Source: Jaltomata sinuosa (Eukaryota > Streptophyta > Magnoliopsida > Solanales > Solanaceae). From it: 64,000 bases of DNA. Position 1 is the first letter of the stretch. Every line of letters begins with the position of its first letter. The stretch is taken from NCBI GenBank assembly GCA_003996215.1, contig QJPP01001718.1, forward strand, positions 1 through 64,000, in the 5' to 3' direction. A program made the position numbers and the translations under genes. The notes below the pieces were generated by a model that was given only the letters and a program-made list of their open reading frames with translations, was not told the DNA's origin and searched no databases. Shown piece by piece: positions 12,083-24,318 of the stretch.

Positions 12083-15000
12083 TGTTATACCCCATTTTAA
12101 CCGAGGTCGAAACGGTGTACAACGTATTGAAAACTTCTAAATTAATTAAAAGAAAGTCGCCACCTAATTATTCTTACGGTGAATTAGGACACCTATAATT
12201 AACTATGTGATTAAAGCAAACAAAAGACTTCATTTTTAAGGTCTACTAAACTTAAGATTCTAAGTAAGGATTCTAACTATCCTAAAGGGAAGGGGTTAAG
12301 CACCCTTTAAGATCCGCCAAATTACGGTTAACCGGCCAAACTTAGGTTAATTTAACGAAAAGATTCTTTTTAGTACTTAATCCTTAATAGTAAGTTAATT
12401 TTGCGACCTAAGAAATGTAACAAACCTAAGTATAAGATATGATTCTAGGCGTTCCCCAAGACAAGTAACTATGCTCAGTCTACCCCCTTAAAAGGACGAG
12501 ATGCGAACGAATATATCTCAATACTATCCTAATTGAATTACATGAATCCAAACATAAACAAGACAAGTATTAATACAAAAAAAACATAAAAATAACAATG
12601 TGCCAAAACGTTAGCCAAAAGGTAACAAAATATATAGGTCTATGCAAGAATATAAAAAGCTCTAAAAGTGCAAGAGAGAGAGCAAATGGATTCTTTTCCG
12701 GAATGGGTAGCCCACTAGAGATGAACGTATGACGAGCGCGGCTCTGATTTGGACAGAGATGGAGTGGTATTTCAACTCCAAATGCGCTCCCGAGTGTACA
12801 TGTGCAAGAATAAAGAAAGGAAAAGGATTAGAATAGACTTCGATCTTATTAAGAAATAACAAAAATAGAAAAAGGAAACAGCATATAATCCAATATCCTT
12901 TAATCAACTTTCAAAACTTAAGCATAGGCAAAAGTGAAAGCAAAATAAGCCAATAACCATCACATAATTCAAACGTTTTAGGTAATTCAAATAAGCTAAA
13001 CACACTCTAAATTTGTGAATTGCATTCACGCCTAAACGAATAAGCATGAGTTATAACCAATACATTTATATAACGGGACAACTTAAACACCTTATAGACA
13101 TGATTTCTAAGGCATCGTTTCGACCTAAAACTCATAACAAACATTCGAATAGAATAGTGAATACTTTCTTATGGTCGTTCGTCAATTAATCCAATTCTGC
13201 CTAAGAATGACGGTTTGAGTGACGGTCCGTCACATGTGTGACGGTCCGTCACCCCCACCGTCGCACCATGGCAGCCAAGGAAGGCGACGCCACTGCCTCA
13301 ATGTGACGGTTTGAGTGACGGTCCGTCACATGTGTGACGACCCGTCACCCCCACCGTCGCAACATGGCAGTCAAGAAAGTAATGCCACTGTCTCAACGTG
13401 ACGGTCTGAGTGACGGTCCGTCACATGTGTGACGGTCCGTCACATCGACCGTCAAGATGGTCTGTGTGCCCATGCAATCTTTTTACATTAAAGGGACTTC
13501 AACACCATAATCACCTCGATGAAACATGACTCGGAGCTAAACATAATACGTCTTTCAACCTCACTTTTATCATATTTTTTATAGCTAAACTAGGTAAAAA
13601 CTATTCATGGCAAATAATCTTCTTAAGCAAGCAAATTCTTACCAAAAAAAGAGACAAACAAAAGAGTGAACAACATAGTTAAATCGCAGATTCGACAAAC
13701 TTCATTCTTAACAAACTACAGCCAACCTTTTATGGTCCTAATTAATCCATTTACATGCTTATTTTCTTATGGAAAAGCTGAAGATAAAAACGGACCAACA
13801 GGAAACATTACACATAAATTATGCAAGAACACTTATACATGCATTTCTTGGAATAAAAATAAAAGGGTAGGAGGGGACGGATGCTGACCTTGTGTGGAGC
13901 AGCGGACTAAGGCGTTCTTGACCACGAATCCACACTCGAAACTCGATGAAACAAAACAACAGATGCTATGAGAACTCTAGAACCAAAATACGAAATTCAA
14001 GCAGCCGTTCAAAGAAAACTTTAAGGTGGTTTTTATAGCTGAAAAACTCCTTCAAAATGCTCTCCAACCCTTGGTATTTATAGGGGCTAAGCTAGCATTC
14101 ATGGGGAGATTTTTGGGCGGGAACTTGGGTGAGATTTTGAGTTTGAAACTTTTAGAGAGTTGTGACAAACTTACACGTTTTTGGCCTCTGATTTTCTCTG
14201 CCATGGCCACGTTTTTGCCAAGGTGAATTAAAGTTCTCCTCAAAATGGTGCAACTCCTGTTGGTACCAGAGGATTCTCAAAGATTTTGGTATAAAAATGG
14301 GAAGTCTCTTTATGTCCATGCCAAGAAAGGACGGAGAGAGGGATTGCTTTGCTCGGAATGGAGCATGCAAGCTTTTTGAGATTAGCTTGGCTGGATGAAC
14401 CTTGTCACAAATGGAGGAAAAAGCCAAAAGACTCCTCTGCCATGGTGCAGAGGAAGAGAAACGATGGAAAGGGAAAGGAGAGAGTGAGGAGCGGCTGGTG
14501 CAAACCAAGCATGCTTTAGGGTTTCAAAGGGTATGTTAGGTATTTTAGGTAGCTTAAGTGAGGGTATTTTTGGTAGTTCAAGCAAACAGGGGTGAGTTGG
14601 ATTTTGACCGGCAAATGGGGGACTGACACGCGGCGAGGAGGAAGTTGGGTGTGTGCAAGATGTGTGAGGCACATGGAAAGCGTGTGCTATAGGTGTGTTT
14701 GTGACTGTTGGTCGCTTACGTGGCGCTTACGTGGCATCCACGTGGGTTAAAACGTATTCCATTAAAATAAAATATATGATTAAAAGATAATTATAAAAAT
14801 ATTGGGCAAAAATCAATATCGTAGGAATTACGATAACGTTTATAAAAGTTACAAAATCAAAAGAAATATTCATAGGAAATGCAAGCAAACACGGAAACGG
14901 AAGGAAAAACAAAAAAAAAAGATTCTGCTTAAGAGTGACGGCTTGAGTGACGGTCCGTCACATGTGTGACGGTCCGTCACCCCCACCGTCGCCCCATGGC

Positions 15001-15375
15001 AGCAAGAAAAAGCAATGCCACTGCCCCAAGGTGACGGTCTGGGTGACGGTCCGTCACATGTGTGACGGTCCGTCACATTGACCGTCAAGGTGGTGGCGAG
15101 AAGGCAGTGCTACTGCCTTAAGTTGACGGTTTGTGTGACGGTCCGTCACATGTGTAACGGTCCATCACATTGACCGTCAAGGTGGTGACGACCTCCGTCC
15201 TTTGCTAAATTAAAAATAACGAGCACGCGGCTAGATTTAAAAATAATAACAATAATAAAGTAATAATAATAATAGTAGTTGTTTAAGTATAATAAAAATA
15301 AATAAAAAATATTATTAATTTAGAAGCTCGAGAAAATAAAAAGGGCGAAAGGAGGGTCAAAATTGGGTGTCAACA
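12083..15375 (-). repeat. 5' LTR of the Tat/Ogre-like element
   Basis: This 3293-bp LTR is the partner of 3759-7055. Differences are mainly single substitutions, plus small indels at homopolymers (for example the T-run near 12693) and a short cluster of changes near 12826-12870. It ends in TGTTGACACC at 15375 and is followed by the GGGAT target duplication. Minus-strand transcription would start in this copy. Confidence 0.88.
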
Positions 15376-15430
15376 GGGATGGTTTTCTGTTGTCGCTTGA
15401 GGACAAGCAACAGTCTTAAGTTGAGGGTTT
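15376..15430 (+). mobile_element. 3' untranslated end of the Athila-like element (right half)
   Basis: This short segment contains GTCGCTTGAGGACAAGCAAC and then TTAAGTTGAGGGTTT, a purine-rich tract directly before an LTR start. The 'CTTGAGGACAAGC ... AAGTTGGGGG' order is typical of the 3' end of Athila-type elements. It continues the sequence broken at 3758. Confidence 0.6.
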
Positions 15431-17029
15431 TGATGTGCCGTAGAAATATGGCACTTTCGACGCTTAATACTTAGGGTTATCGCTAGTTCTTTAGCATTTT
15501 ATTGGTAGATTGATGTGTTTTGTTAAGTGTGCAGGAGAATTGATTCTAGAGCTAACACACTGGAAATTGAACTGAAAAGAGATGGATACAGAGATGACGG
15601 ATGACATGACAGTCCGTGGTTCTGAACCACGGACCCGTCCTGTTGACTCATAGACCAGAATTCACAAATTGTGCAAGTATGGAGGAAAAGTATGACTCAG
15701 TCTACGAGTTATGGTTTCAAACCATGACCCGTCCTATCGACTCATAGATCGGAGGAACTGCAGAAATGATAAAGAGGGAGCATGAAGCACGAGTCAGAGT
15801 ACGAACCGTACTTCCAAAGCACGATCCGTCCTATTGGACTCGTGGTTAGTAATCAGAGAAGGTGCAAGAAAGGACTATGAAACCACGAGTTAGGAGACGA
15901 ACCGTAGATTGAGAGTACGACTCGTGGTTCCATTTGTGGTTTTTATGACAGAAGATGTTGACCAGTCAAGACCACGATTGACCTCAGAAGACCACGAACC
16001 GTTATTTGGAATGATGGGTCGTCAACCAATCTGTACTCCCTGCCGAATCTAGTTCTCCTAGTTTAGTTAGAATAGGATTTTGAATGTCTATAAATACCTT
16101 TCCTAGATTTTCTTTTACACGTTATGTTTGATACTTTGTAGGAAACACATTCGAAATGTTGTGATCTTAGTTTATTCTTGGTTTTGAGAGTTAATCACAT
16201 TCATAGTTCGTTATTCTTACTTTCATCTTTATCTATTCAAGTTTACGAATTTCTTTACATATGATTGTAAGTATATGATCATGAACGCATACATAACTTC
16301 TAATTTTTTACTTATAACCATGAGTAGCTAAATCCACAACTAGGATTGTGGGAACCATGAAGGATTAACGAAGTAGGCAAAGTACTTGGGTATTCTAGGG
16401 CGGTGTTTATGCATGTATTGTTCTTTCCTTCATTTTGATTGCTTTTTAATGGTGCACAATGTTAGAACTCGCCTTATCCTTACTTACCGGACCAAGGAGG
16501 TAACAGATGGGAAAAGGGTTGTTCAATGATGCAGATTTAAGGCTATCAACCCTCATCTAATAGCTTGACCTTGTCCGGAAATAACTAATCTGGGATCCAG
16601 GGTAAGTGTTAGTAAATTATACACACATGGCCGGACCAAGGCGTGTGGTGAAATTCATCTATCTGTCAGACCAAGAATTTAGGTGAACCAAACATACCGA
16701 TTCTGCATGCTAAGTACCAAGCTAGTTTACTAAGTACAAATGCCTTACTAAGTTATGATTTCATAGGGAACACTACCCTAGTTGCTTCTCTCATTGATTA
16801 CAACTTTTAAAATTGTCACGTGTTACTTGTTTGCATTCTAGTTACAATTATTACTTGTTACATCAAAACCCTCCTTCGTAGGCAAACAAATGACTAACAG
16901 CACAAGTAAACACTAATAAACCATAGTCCTACCATATTCCCTGTGGGATCGACCCCAACCTTCGTTGAGTTCTATATTTGAACAGCGATCGCTTACGCTT
17001 CTAAAAGGAGGTGTAATTTGGGCGCATCA
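15431..17029 (+). mobile_element. 3' LTR of Athila-like element
   Basis: The LTR begins TGATGTGCCGTAG at 15431 and ends GGGCGCATCA at 17029, with inverted TGATG/CATCA termini. CCCTGTGGGATCGACCCCAA near its 3' end (16940-16960) is characteristic of Solanaceae Athila-like LTRs. The first 600 bases contain repeated CCACGAxxCGT-like inverted motifs. There is no coding potential. Confidence 0.65.
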
Positions 17030-17045
17030 TTGTGATGTTCTACTT

Positions 17046-17162
17046 GAGCCGAGGATTTATTGGAAATAATTTTTCTACCTTTTCAAGATAGGGTTAAGGT
17101 TGCATACACACCACCCTCCCAATACCTCACATATAGGATTATACTGAGTATGTTGTTGTTGT
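17046..17162 (+). mobile_element. SolS/TS-type SINE fragment
   Basis: It starts GAGCCGAGGATTTATTGG, continues with GTTAAGGTTGCATACACACC and CTCACATATAGGATTATACTG, and ends GAGTATGTTGTTGTTGT. The order and tail match the tRNA-derived TS/SolS SINE families of Solanaceae. The tRNA-like 5' head is missing, so this is a truncated copy. Confidence 0.75.
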
Positions 17163-17636
17163 ACGTACCCTCCAAATGGGCTGATCTTTAATTTTGTCAT
17201 TCAAATGAGTTGGTCTTTAGTTTTTGCCCTTTAGCAATCAAACTTATGTCTAGTAGGACATAAGTTCATTAGAAACTGAAGTCATGTTAGGGCATAACTT
17301 ATGGGATATTATGATATAAAAAAATAAACATATTTCCACAAAAAAATATTTATTATGAGGGGGAAAAAATAAAGATCGGCACAAAATAAGGAGCAAAAGT
17401 ACAAATGACCCATTCTAATGGCTAGTCCACACTTCTAATATTTTAGAATTGATTTCTCATATGGTCACTCAACTAATAGTAATTATCACAGAAGTCACTT
17501 TCTTTGTTGTGGAATCAAGAAGAAATATGACATTATGAGATAATAACTATTAATTGTGACCATCTAAAAAATTAAACCCTTCTTTTGATAAAATGAATTT
17601 CATCTTATACAAGTTAATTTAATTGGATATTTATAG
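17163..17636. other. Intergenic, no gene seen
   Basis: AT-rich DNA without a supportable feature on either strand. Confidence 0.5.
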
Positions 17637-18011
17637 TCTGTTTGGCCAAACTTATTTTTTGTCAAAAGTGCTTATTTTTTTCTCAAAAGTGTTTGTTTTA
17701 AAAAATTAAGGTGTTTGACCCAGCTTTTGAGAGAAAATAAGTGTTTTTGGGGAGTAGCAGAAGCTGTTTTTCAGAAGCTAAAAAAAGTAGCTTCTTTCCA
17801 AAAATACTTTTTTGAAAAGCACTTTTGATAAAAATACACTTAAAATCACTTTTAAAAAGTTTGGCCAAATACTAATTGCTGCTCAAAAATATTTTTTAAA
17901 TTTATTGGCCAAACACAAATTGCTTCTCACCAAAAGTATTTTTTTTGACAAGTACTTTTAAAATAAACATTTTCTAAAATAAGCTGATTTTAGAAGCTTG
18001 GCCAAACATGC
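17637..18011. mobile_element. MITE with GTTTGGCCAA termini
   Basis: The left end CTGTTTGGCCAAACTTATTT is matched in inverted orientation by the right end, whose reverse complement is GCATGTTTGGCCAAGCTTCT. The body consists of repeated AAAAGTGCTTATTTTT-like blocks on both strands. Related copies occur at about 47005-47450 and 50675-50900. The target duplication is not clear, so the superfamily is left open. Confidence 0.6.
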
Positions 18012-18334
18012 TATTAGTATTATAATGACCTAAGCAAGTTTGAGTTGAATGCTTGAATAGTCACCTAACTTAATTATAGTAATGGGTTGTCAAAGTCACT
18101 CAATTTTATTGTCTTTCAAAATTCATCCAATTTTGCCTAATTAGTTTTCATGATCATTTAATCAGAAAAATAATTTTTGATACCTATTTAATGACGTGAT
18201 AACTATAAATATTTAAGAATTTTTAAAAAAAAAACTAAAATCAATATGTATATTTATTTAGGACTCGATCATCCTAAATCAGACCCAATTCTTAATCTGG
18301 TATGTTTAAAATAGGTTGATTATATGAGAGATGT

Positions 18335-18439
18335 CCTTAATAACATTTAACTAAAAGAATACGATGGTTAAATGTTATTAAGGGCACTCTAATATTTAAA
18401 TTGTTTGAAATTAAAGAACCATCGTATTCTTTTAGTTAA
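18335..18439. repeat. Compound inverted repeat
   Basis: CCTTAATAACATTTAAC (18335-18351) is inverted perfectly at 18367-18383. The intervening TTAACTAAAAGAATACGATGG (18347-18367) is itself inverted perfectly at 18419-18439. The strand can therefore fold in two mutually exclusive ways. Confidence 0.8.
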
Positions 18440-18890
18440 GGAATAATTTCAGAAATCTCCTTTCAAGTTTCAATTTACATCAATAACTTCTCTTATAATT
18501 TATAATATTACGCTTACCTCCCTTATTTTATAATTATTCTTTTAACATATTAATTATAATATTAAAAATTACAATACGACTAATTTACCCTTTTAATATT
18601 GAAATTTTCTTCTATATAATAGTTTGTTAAATATTGAGAGGATTAAATACCAAATCTAAACACAGGCTTAACGAATGAGTCATAATTGCTAGTCTCCATC
18701 CTTTGAAGTTCAACCCTTCTTTGGTTTTTGTCTCTAAAGAAAGAAGATTCATTACTCCCTCCGTTTGTAGTGGGCTATAGCTAAACCTGCTCTTTGTCTA
18801 AAGATGTGGTGTCACGAGATATTCGATTTATTTTTCACTATATTTAAAATATATTTTTACTTTTAGTATATTAAGAAAAAATGTATGTGC

Positions 18891-18894
<4 letters not shown>

Positions 18895-18942
<48 letters not shown>
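18895..18942. repeat. AT dinucleotide microsatellite
   Basis: About 23 uninterrupted AT units. Confidence 0.95.
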
Positions 18943-18945
<3 letters not shown>

Positions 18946-19607
18946 TTACCCTTAACATTAATTACTTATTATTCAAATAATTTCTCAAAACCTAGGATTA
19001 AACATTTAATTAATAAGGGTATTATGGTAAAATACTCATATCAATCATCATTTTTTAAGGAGAATGCAAAATTCAAACTGGATAAGTAAAAGTGAACGAA
19101 AGGAATAGATAGGAACTGAGATAAAAACTAAAAGTTGTTAATGGCATTCACAAAATTGCATTTAATTTCCTATCGAAATATTTTTTTCCTAGAATTTATA
19201 ACAGACACATTATTAAATAGATATTGAAAATTGTATTTCGGATTAAAATATTATGAAAGCTAACTAGGTAAAGTTACATTACCATGAAAGCTAACTAGTA
19301 AAGTTAGATGATCATGGAAGCATTCTAACTCAAGCAAGTTTCCTACTTAGCTTGTTTAATTTTTAACATGACAAGGGTTGTCGTGCCCAGTTCATAATGC
19401 ATTATTGATGTTATATATACTTTCTGTATTGTACTAAAAGAATTATGTGTTGCAGATGCTTTGAGTTTAACTATGTAACTTTTGTATGCATTTTGGAGTC
19501 AACTTTTATAAAATCAGTCGCTAATTTGTTAGCTATGGGCTATGGCTGTATTATCGAAGTATTGGCATCTTAGCGACGGATTTTACTACTTCAGCACGTT
19601 ACACGTA
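18943..19607. other. Intergenic, no gene seen
   Basis: AT-rich sequence downstream of P450 gene 1. A small direct repeat (GAAAGCTAACTAG, near 19255 and 19286) is the only structure noted. Confidence 0.45.
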
Positions 19608-19874
19608 TACTACTAGAAATAAAGGTTTTTCTATCGCGAATCAGTGAGAAATTTGTGTTATAGAATATGATTTTTCCACCGAACTAGCTCACTGGGAAAA
19701 TGCATGGTGGAATAGATTCTCACTGAAATAGTGGGTAGCTTCCTAATTTTTCTATATGAAAAAATTATTATTTTTTCTTTTTTTCACCAATTCAATCAAA
19801 ATATATGTAAGAATAGTCACTGAACATTTTTTAGCGGAAATTTTTAATGGAAAAATAGTGATTTTTTAGCAGTG
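19608..19874. mobile_element. Possible CACTA-like MITE
   Basis: The left end TACTACTAGAAAT is one base from the common CACTACTAGAAA terminus, and the right end ATTTTTTAGCAGTG reads CACTGCTAAAAAA in reverse. No 3-bp target duplication is visible (GTA versus TGA), so the assignment is weak. Confidence 0.3.
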
Positions 19875-20237
19875 TGAAACTCCTTTGAGCTGTATATTTT
19901 TTACTTTACGATGAGTTGTATGTACATTTATACCTAATGAAGATGGATAACTTTGGCTCGAAAATGACGAATCCAAGTTATTGACCACAATGATATAGTG
20001 AAATAGTTTGTATATGAGGATATTTGTTCCGAATGAAAATGCACCTAAAAACACATTGATGAGATTAGCGATGAGTATATCAAACTTAACTAGTTAATTT
20101 TACATAGTAATTCTTTTTAAATACATTCAACATATATACTAGTACTAGTGGAAAGAATACGAATTGCCTAACCCTCATCTTATTCAAAGGTAAATCAGCA
20201 ACTATCTTAGACATATTTTGACATTTAAGAACTGTAA

Positions 20238-23200
20238 TTATATATGCAGCCGATAATTAGGAATCGCCATAAGATGCTGCGCTCTAGCCGTTACTAAACC
20301 AAATTTCTCAGTCATGTCAATATCTTTCGGCGTCATTCCATTCGGCAATTCCCAATCAAAGCAGTGAACCAATTGTGCGACCATCAATCGAACGACAGTG
20401 AGCCCCAACTGCAAACCCGGGCAGCTCCTTCTGCCAGAGCCAAATGGTAAAAGCTGAAAATGTCGTCCACGAAGATCAATGTTGCTTCCATGAAACCTCT
20501 CAGGTTTGAACTTTTCTTGTTCAACCCAAGTATCTGGATCTCTCCCAATAGCCCAAACATTAATCAAAACTCGGGATCCTTTAGGTATGTGAAAGCCATC
20601 AACCGTGCAGTCTTCAATCGACTCGTGAGGAAGCAATAAGGGTGCAACAGGATGGAGCCTACTACTTTCTTTTATGACCATATCTAAATACTCCAAGCTT
20701 TCTATGTCTGATTCTTCCACCATTCTGTTTTTGCCAACTACTTGTTCCAACTCCTTCTGCACCTTTTTCATCACATTGGGGTGCTTTAAAAGTTCAGTTA
20801 GGATCCATTCGATTGTTGTCGATGAAGTATCCATAGATGCTATCAACAAGTCCTACATATAACAATATATATATTTCTTTAGCTATTAAACTCATAACAT
20901 ATACTTTAAGATTGTTGAAAGTCATAATTAAATTTTCAATTTTATTTTATGATGTACTGTTGTTTCTGTTGAATCAATATGTATTAATCAGTTGAATCAA
21001 AAAATTACAATTTCACGGTTAAGAATATTACAAAGATTTTCATCTTTGAACTGTAGGAGATGGAATTACTTAGATGATTTGCATAAGTCTTTTTATTCAT
21101 TAATTACTACTATTTCAAATACTTCATGGTACGAAATTATTTGGTCTACAAGATCAAATCAGATTATAGATAAAAAATTAAGTATTATTTAATCATGAAA
21201 ATGCCATGTTAGGAGCACCTATCAAAATCGAAGGAATTGATAATACTTCTTCAGGACAGGCTTGGCCTGTAAAAGATGAGGCCTTTTTTCGGAAGGATTT
21301 TATTTTTCAAATTGAAATTTGGTTTCACTTATGTGGCCATAGAGAAAACTAGAATAAAAACAATCTCAAGAAGGAACTGTACGCTAGTGATGTTTCGCCA
21401 TAAATATTTTTTATTTTTATTTGAAGTTGAATTCGAAAATCATATTTGACCATAAATATTTGAAAAACTCAGAAATTCAATTTTTGAAATTCTCCACAGT
21501 TTGAAAAATATAAAATAATTATTTTTATTTTTTTTACTTTAAATCACTCAAAAAAATTCAAAAATAACTTTGATCTATATTTATGATCAAACACAACTTT
21601 AATTTTTAAATACAATTTATTTTATTTTGAAAACAAAATTACTTTTTCCAAATTTCTAAGTTTTATGACCAAATGGGCCTAATATTAGTGACAGAATAGC
21701 CTGGCCATTTTCTGCAAACAATTGATTAATTATATGATGGAGACTTGGAGAGAGTGAAACAGGAAGTGTCAAGCAGACAATTCAAAGCAATAGTCCTTTC
21801 ACGAGTCCAAAAGGACAATTTTAAGTCCTTTCACCCTGATTATGATGTATTTGACTTATTCAGTAATAAAATATTCCGGATTTTATGAAAAGAAGAAAAC
21901 ATTAAGAAATAAGTAATTTAACTGTTCCTTCGTTTTAATTTATTTGGTCTACTTTTTTTTTAGTCTATTTAGAAAAGAATATTTTTTTCCCTTTTTAGCA
22001 ATTCTTTAATTTCAACTTTTCACGTATCATATTTAAGACCACAAGGTTAAATGATATTTAGTACAATTGATATATCAATAATTTAAGACCACAAAATTCA
22101 AAATTCTTCTTCATTTTGTTAAACTTCGTACCATAGGTCAAACAATTTAAAATAGAAGAAGTAATATATAGAGAGAGAGATAGAGTGTCTCGACAAAAGT
22201 TATTGGGTTCAAATTAACTATAGAACACTTTAAATCTGCCCCTACTAGCAAATACACCATCTAACTCTCTTATCAATTTATTATGTGACATAATTCGAAT
22301 CAACACAAAACTTAAGAAGGAAATAAAAAATTTAAAACTTATCATCTTACACATGTCCAAGTATTATCATTAATGATATGATCTTATAGTTATAAACATC
22401 TCATGATAGTTTAAGACCAAAGTTAAGTTCTGAAACAGATTTCTTTCTTGAACAATATTCATAATTTTGGTTAGTTGTAAGTACATTGTCATTTGCCACC
22501 CTTTAAGTAGAGTTATAAGTTGTACTTATAACGTGTCTAATGATTTAAAGCAGACAAAACGAACGCGAAATCAGAGTGAACAAAAAATATTACCAGCAAA
22601 ATAGCTTTGACATGACGACGATCAAACTCGAATTCAGCTTCACCAGACTGCATAATCCCCATCAATGTATCTACCATATCCTTTCCTTGTTTCTGCTCAC
22701 TGGATTCACCAACATGTTCGTCAATTACTCTTTCCAAGAATTCATCAAACAGCTTAGCTAATTCCTTCACACGACGACTAAATCCCTGGAGATCAAGAAC
22801 GCGAAGAAAGGGGAAAAATTCAGCAACATTTGGCAATGCTGCTAAATGCAGTGTGTCTTGAATCAGAGCTTTGAACCCCTTTTCGCCAAGATCCTCGTCC
22901 ATGTACTTCTTTCCAAATATCATTAGACATGACATGTTTGCACTGAGAGATGCAACTTTTGCACTAAGATCAATCACATTTCGTTCAGTAGCTGCCTGTT
23001 TGAGGAAATTCACAAGAATCCCAAGTTCTTGTTTCCTCATAGGCTGAAAAGATTGGATCTTGGCATTGTTTAGCAATTGCAGAGTGAACAATTTGCGCAT
23101 GTTTCTCCAATAAGGTCCGTATTTGGCCGAGACCAGATTTCTCTGATTGTAAAAAACGCCCTCTGCAACTTCATTGGCTGGTCTGCTGGCAAAAGTTAAA

Positions 23201-23463
23201 TCATGGGTTTTCAAGAACTGTTCTGCAGCATAAGGAGAGGAAGCAACAATGACAGGAACAAGACCAAAGTGGATAGACATTATGGGACCATGTTTCTTGG
23301 CTATTTTGTGAAGGTCTTGGTGAAGATTATCACCAAACATGTGAAGATTCCCAACAAGTGGGAGCCCTATTGGACCTGGAGGAAGTTTTTTCTTTTTCTT
23401 CTGCAGTTCTTGAAGAAGAAAAAACAGGGCAACTACTGCAAGAGCTAACCATAGAAAAGCCAT
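20238..23463 (-). CDS. Cytochrome P450, CYP71 clan (CYP736A-like), tandem copy 1
   Basis: Predicted 494-aa microsomal monooxygenase in two exons: exon 1 at 23463-22594 (290 aa), a 1.74-kb intron with GTAATA donor and ATGTAG acceptor, exon 2 at 20852-20238 (204 aa), joined in phase 0. An N-terminal membrane anchor (residues 1-20) is followed by a lysine run and the LPPGP hinge (27-31). WRNMRK marks helix C. The I-helix ASMDTSS falls just after the junction (about 295-301), ExxR is ESSR (352-355), then PERF (407-410), and the haem loop is FGSGRRSCPG with Cys434. All landmarks are present and the length is normal, so it looks functional. The C-terminal LPNGMTPKDIDMTEKFGLVT fits CYP736A-like enzymes as I recall them; other CYP71-clan families remain possible. 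The substrate is unknown; CYP71-clan enzymes mostly act in specialised metabolism. Its nearest relative here is the P450 at 49732-52640, same strand. Confidence 0.9.
20853..22593 (-). other. Intron of P450 gene 1
   Basis: AT-rich phase-0 intron with GT/AG borders, at the position after the KAILL motif used by many CYP71-clan genes. It contains a MITE-like segment (about 21400-21680) whose ends read GCCATAAATATTT and, inverted, CCATTTGGTCATAAAAC. The plus-strand frame at 20992-21192 has no recognisable product. Confidence 0.85.
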
Positions 23464-23510
23464 GGATTTGATGATACCCTTTTTAATGCTAATTTAATGA
23501 TGAAATGGTA

Positions 23511-23523
23511 TTTTACTTATAGG
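23511..23523 (-). promoter_or_regulatory. Candidate TATA box of P450 gene 1
   Basis: CCTATAAGTAAAA on the minus strand lies about 50 nt upstream of the start codon at 23463. This is plausible for a short 5' leader; there is no transcript evidence. Confidence 0.4.
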
Positions 23524-23847
23524 CTGTTGCTCTTTGTGGAAGCAGTGGAATTGTGGTGATAATGGATGGGAAAAGGATAGACTACATGACAAAAAGCCAA
23601 AATATCTAAAAGAGTATTTACTGGGACTATGGTTAGCCATTGTACCGTATGGTGCGATATAGAAAATTTCTATTCGATAATTTCAATTTTTGATTTTTAA
23701 AAATATTATTATTATTATTATATTAAATTAATTTGGTATTTTTAAAATTTTATTTTTATATTTTGGGATACAATAAATCGATAATCATGTTACTATTTGT
23801 TGTCTCTTATACTTTTATTATGTCTTTTTCTAGACTATTTTTATTTT

Positions 23848-23976
23848 GAGCCGAGGGTTGGAAACAATCTCTCTACATTTGAGGTAGAGGTAAGGTCTGC
23901 GTACACTCTATATATCCTCCCCAGACCTCACTTTGTGGACCTCACTTTGTGAACCACACTGAGTATGTTATTGTAG
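23848..23976 (+). mobile_element. SolS/TS-type SINE fragment
   Basis: GAGCCGAGGGTTGGAAACAA, then AGGTAAGGTCTGCGTACACT, CTCCCCAGACCTCACTTTGT, and the tail GAGTATGTTATTG. It is 5'-truncated and carries a small internal duplication (CTCACTTTGTGGAC / CTCACTTTGTGAAC). It lies upstream of P450 gene 1, in opposite orientation. Confidence 0.75.
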
Positions 23977-24082
23977 TAAACTGAAAATTATAATTTGTTC
24001 AACTTCGATTTACATATACTCGACGAATCTACTAAGGACCGAGGGTGTGCCACGCCACCCGCAAGCTTCGACAAAAATAGTA

Positions 24083-24318
24083 CTCCCTCCGTCCCATTTT
24101 ATGTGACACACTTTCTTTTTTAGTCCGTCCCAAAAAGAATGTCACATTTCTATAATTAGAAAAAAATTAATTTTGAAATTCTCCTTTTACCCTTAATGAA
24201 ATGATTTACAATCACACAAATATTCAAGGATTATTTTAGATCATAAATTTTAAAAAAATTTATTATTTTAAATATCGTACCAAGTCAAAGATTGTCACAT
24301 AAAATAAGACGGAGGGAG
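24083..24318. mobile_element. Stowaway-type MITE
   Basis: A 236-bp element with terminal inverted repeats CTCCCTCCGTCCCATTTTAT and its inverse ATAAAATAAGACGGAGGGAG, flanked on both sides by TA, the Tc1/mariner target duplication. Well preserved. A diverged relative lies near 52943-53187, and fragments with CTCCCTCYGTCCC or similar lie near 18755 and 51107. Confidence 0.85.

Larger units (their letters stand above)
3759..15375 (-). mobile_element. Complete Tat/Ogre-like non-coding LTR retrotransposon (LARD-like)
   Basis: Two direct repeats of about 3.3 kb (3759-7055 and 12083-15375) flank a 5.0-kb interior, and GGGAT stands on both outer sides (3754-3758 and 15376-15380) as a 5-bp target duplication. 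On the minus strand each LTR starts TGTTGACACCCAATTTTGAC and ends GGGGTATAACA, the form seen in Tat/Ogre relatives. A primer-binding-site-like TTGGCGACTTCACTGGGGAA adjoins the 5' LTR (12061-12080), and a purine tract AAAGAGGGACAAGC precedes the 3' LTR (7056-7069). The interior holds no gag, protease, RT or integrase that I can recognise, only tandem repeats and microsatellites. It must have moved with enzymes from another element. By hand count the LTRs differ at roughly 25-30 sites (about 1%), so the insertion is young. Confidence 0.88.

Noticed and set aside
17163..20237. Further P450 pseudogene downstream of gene 1
   Set aside because: No haem-loop, PERF or ExxR remnant found in any frame.
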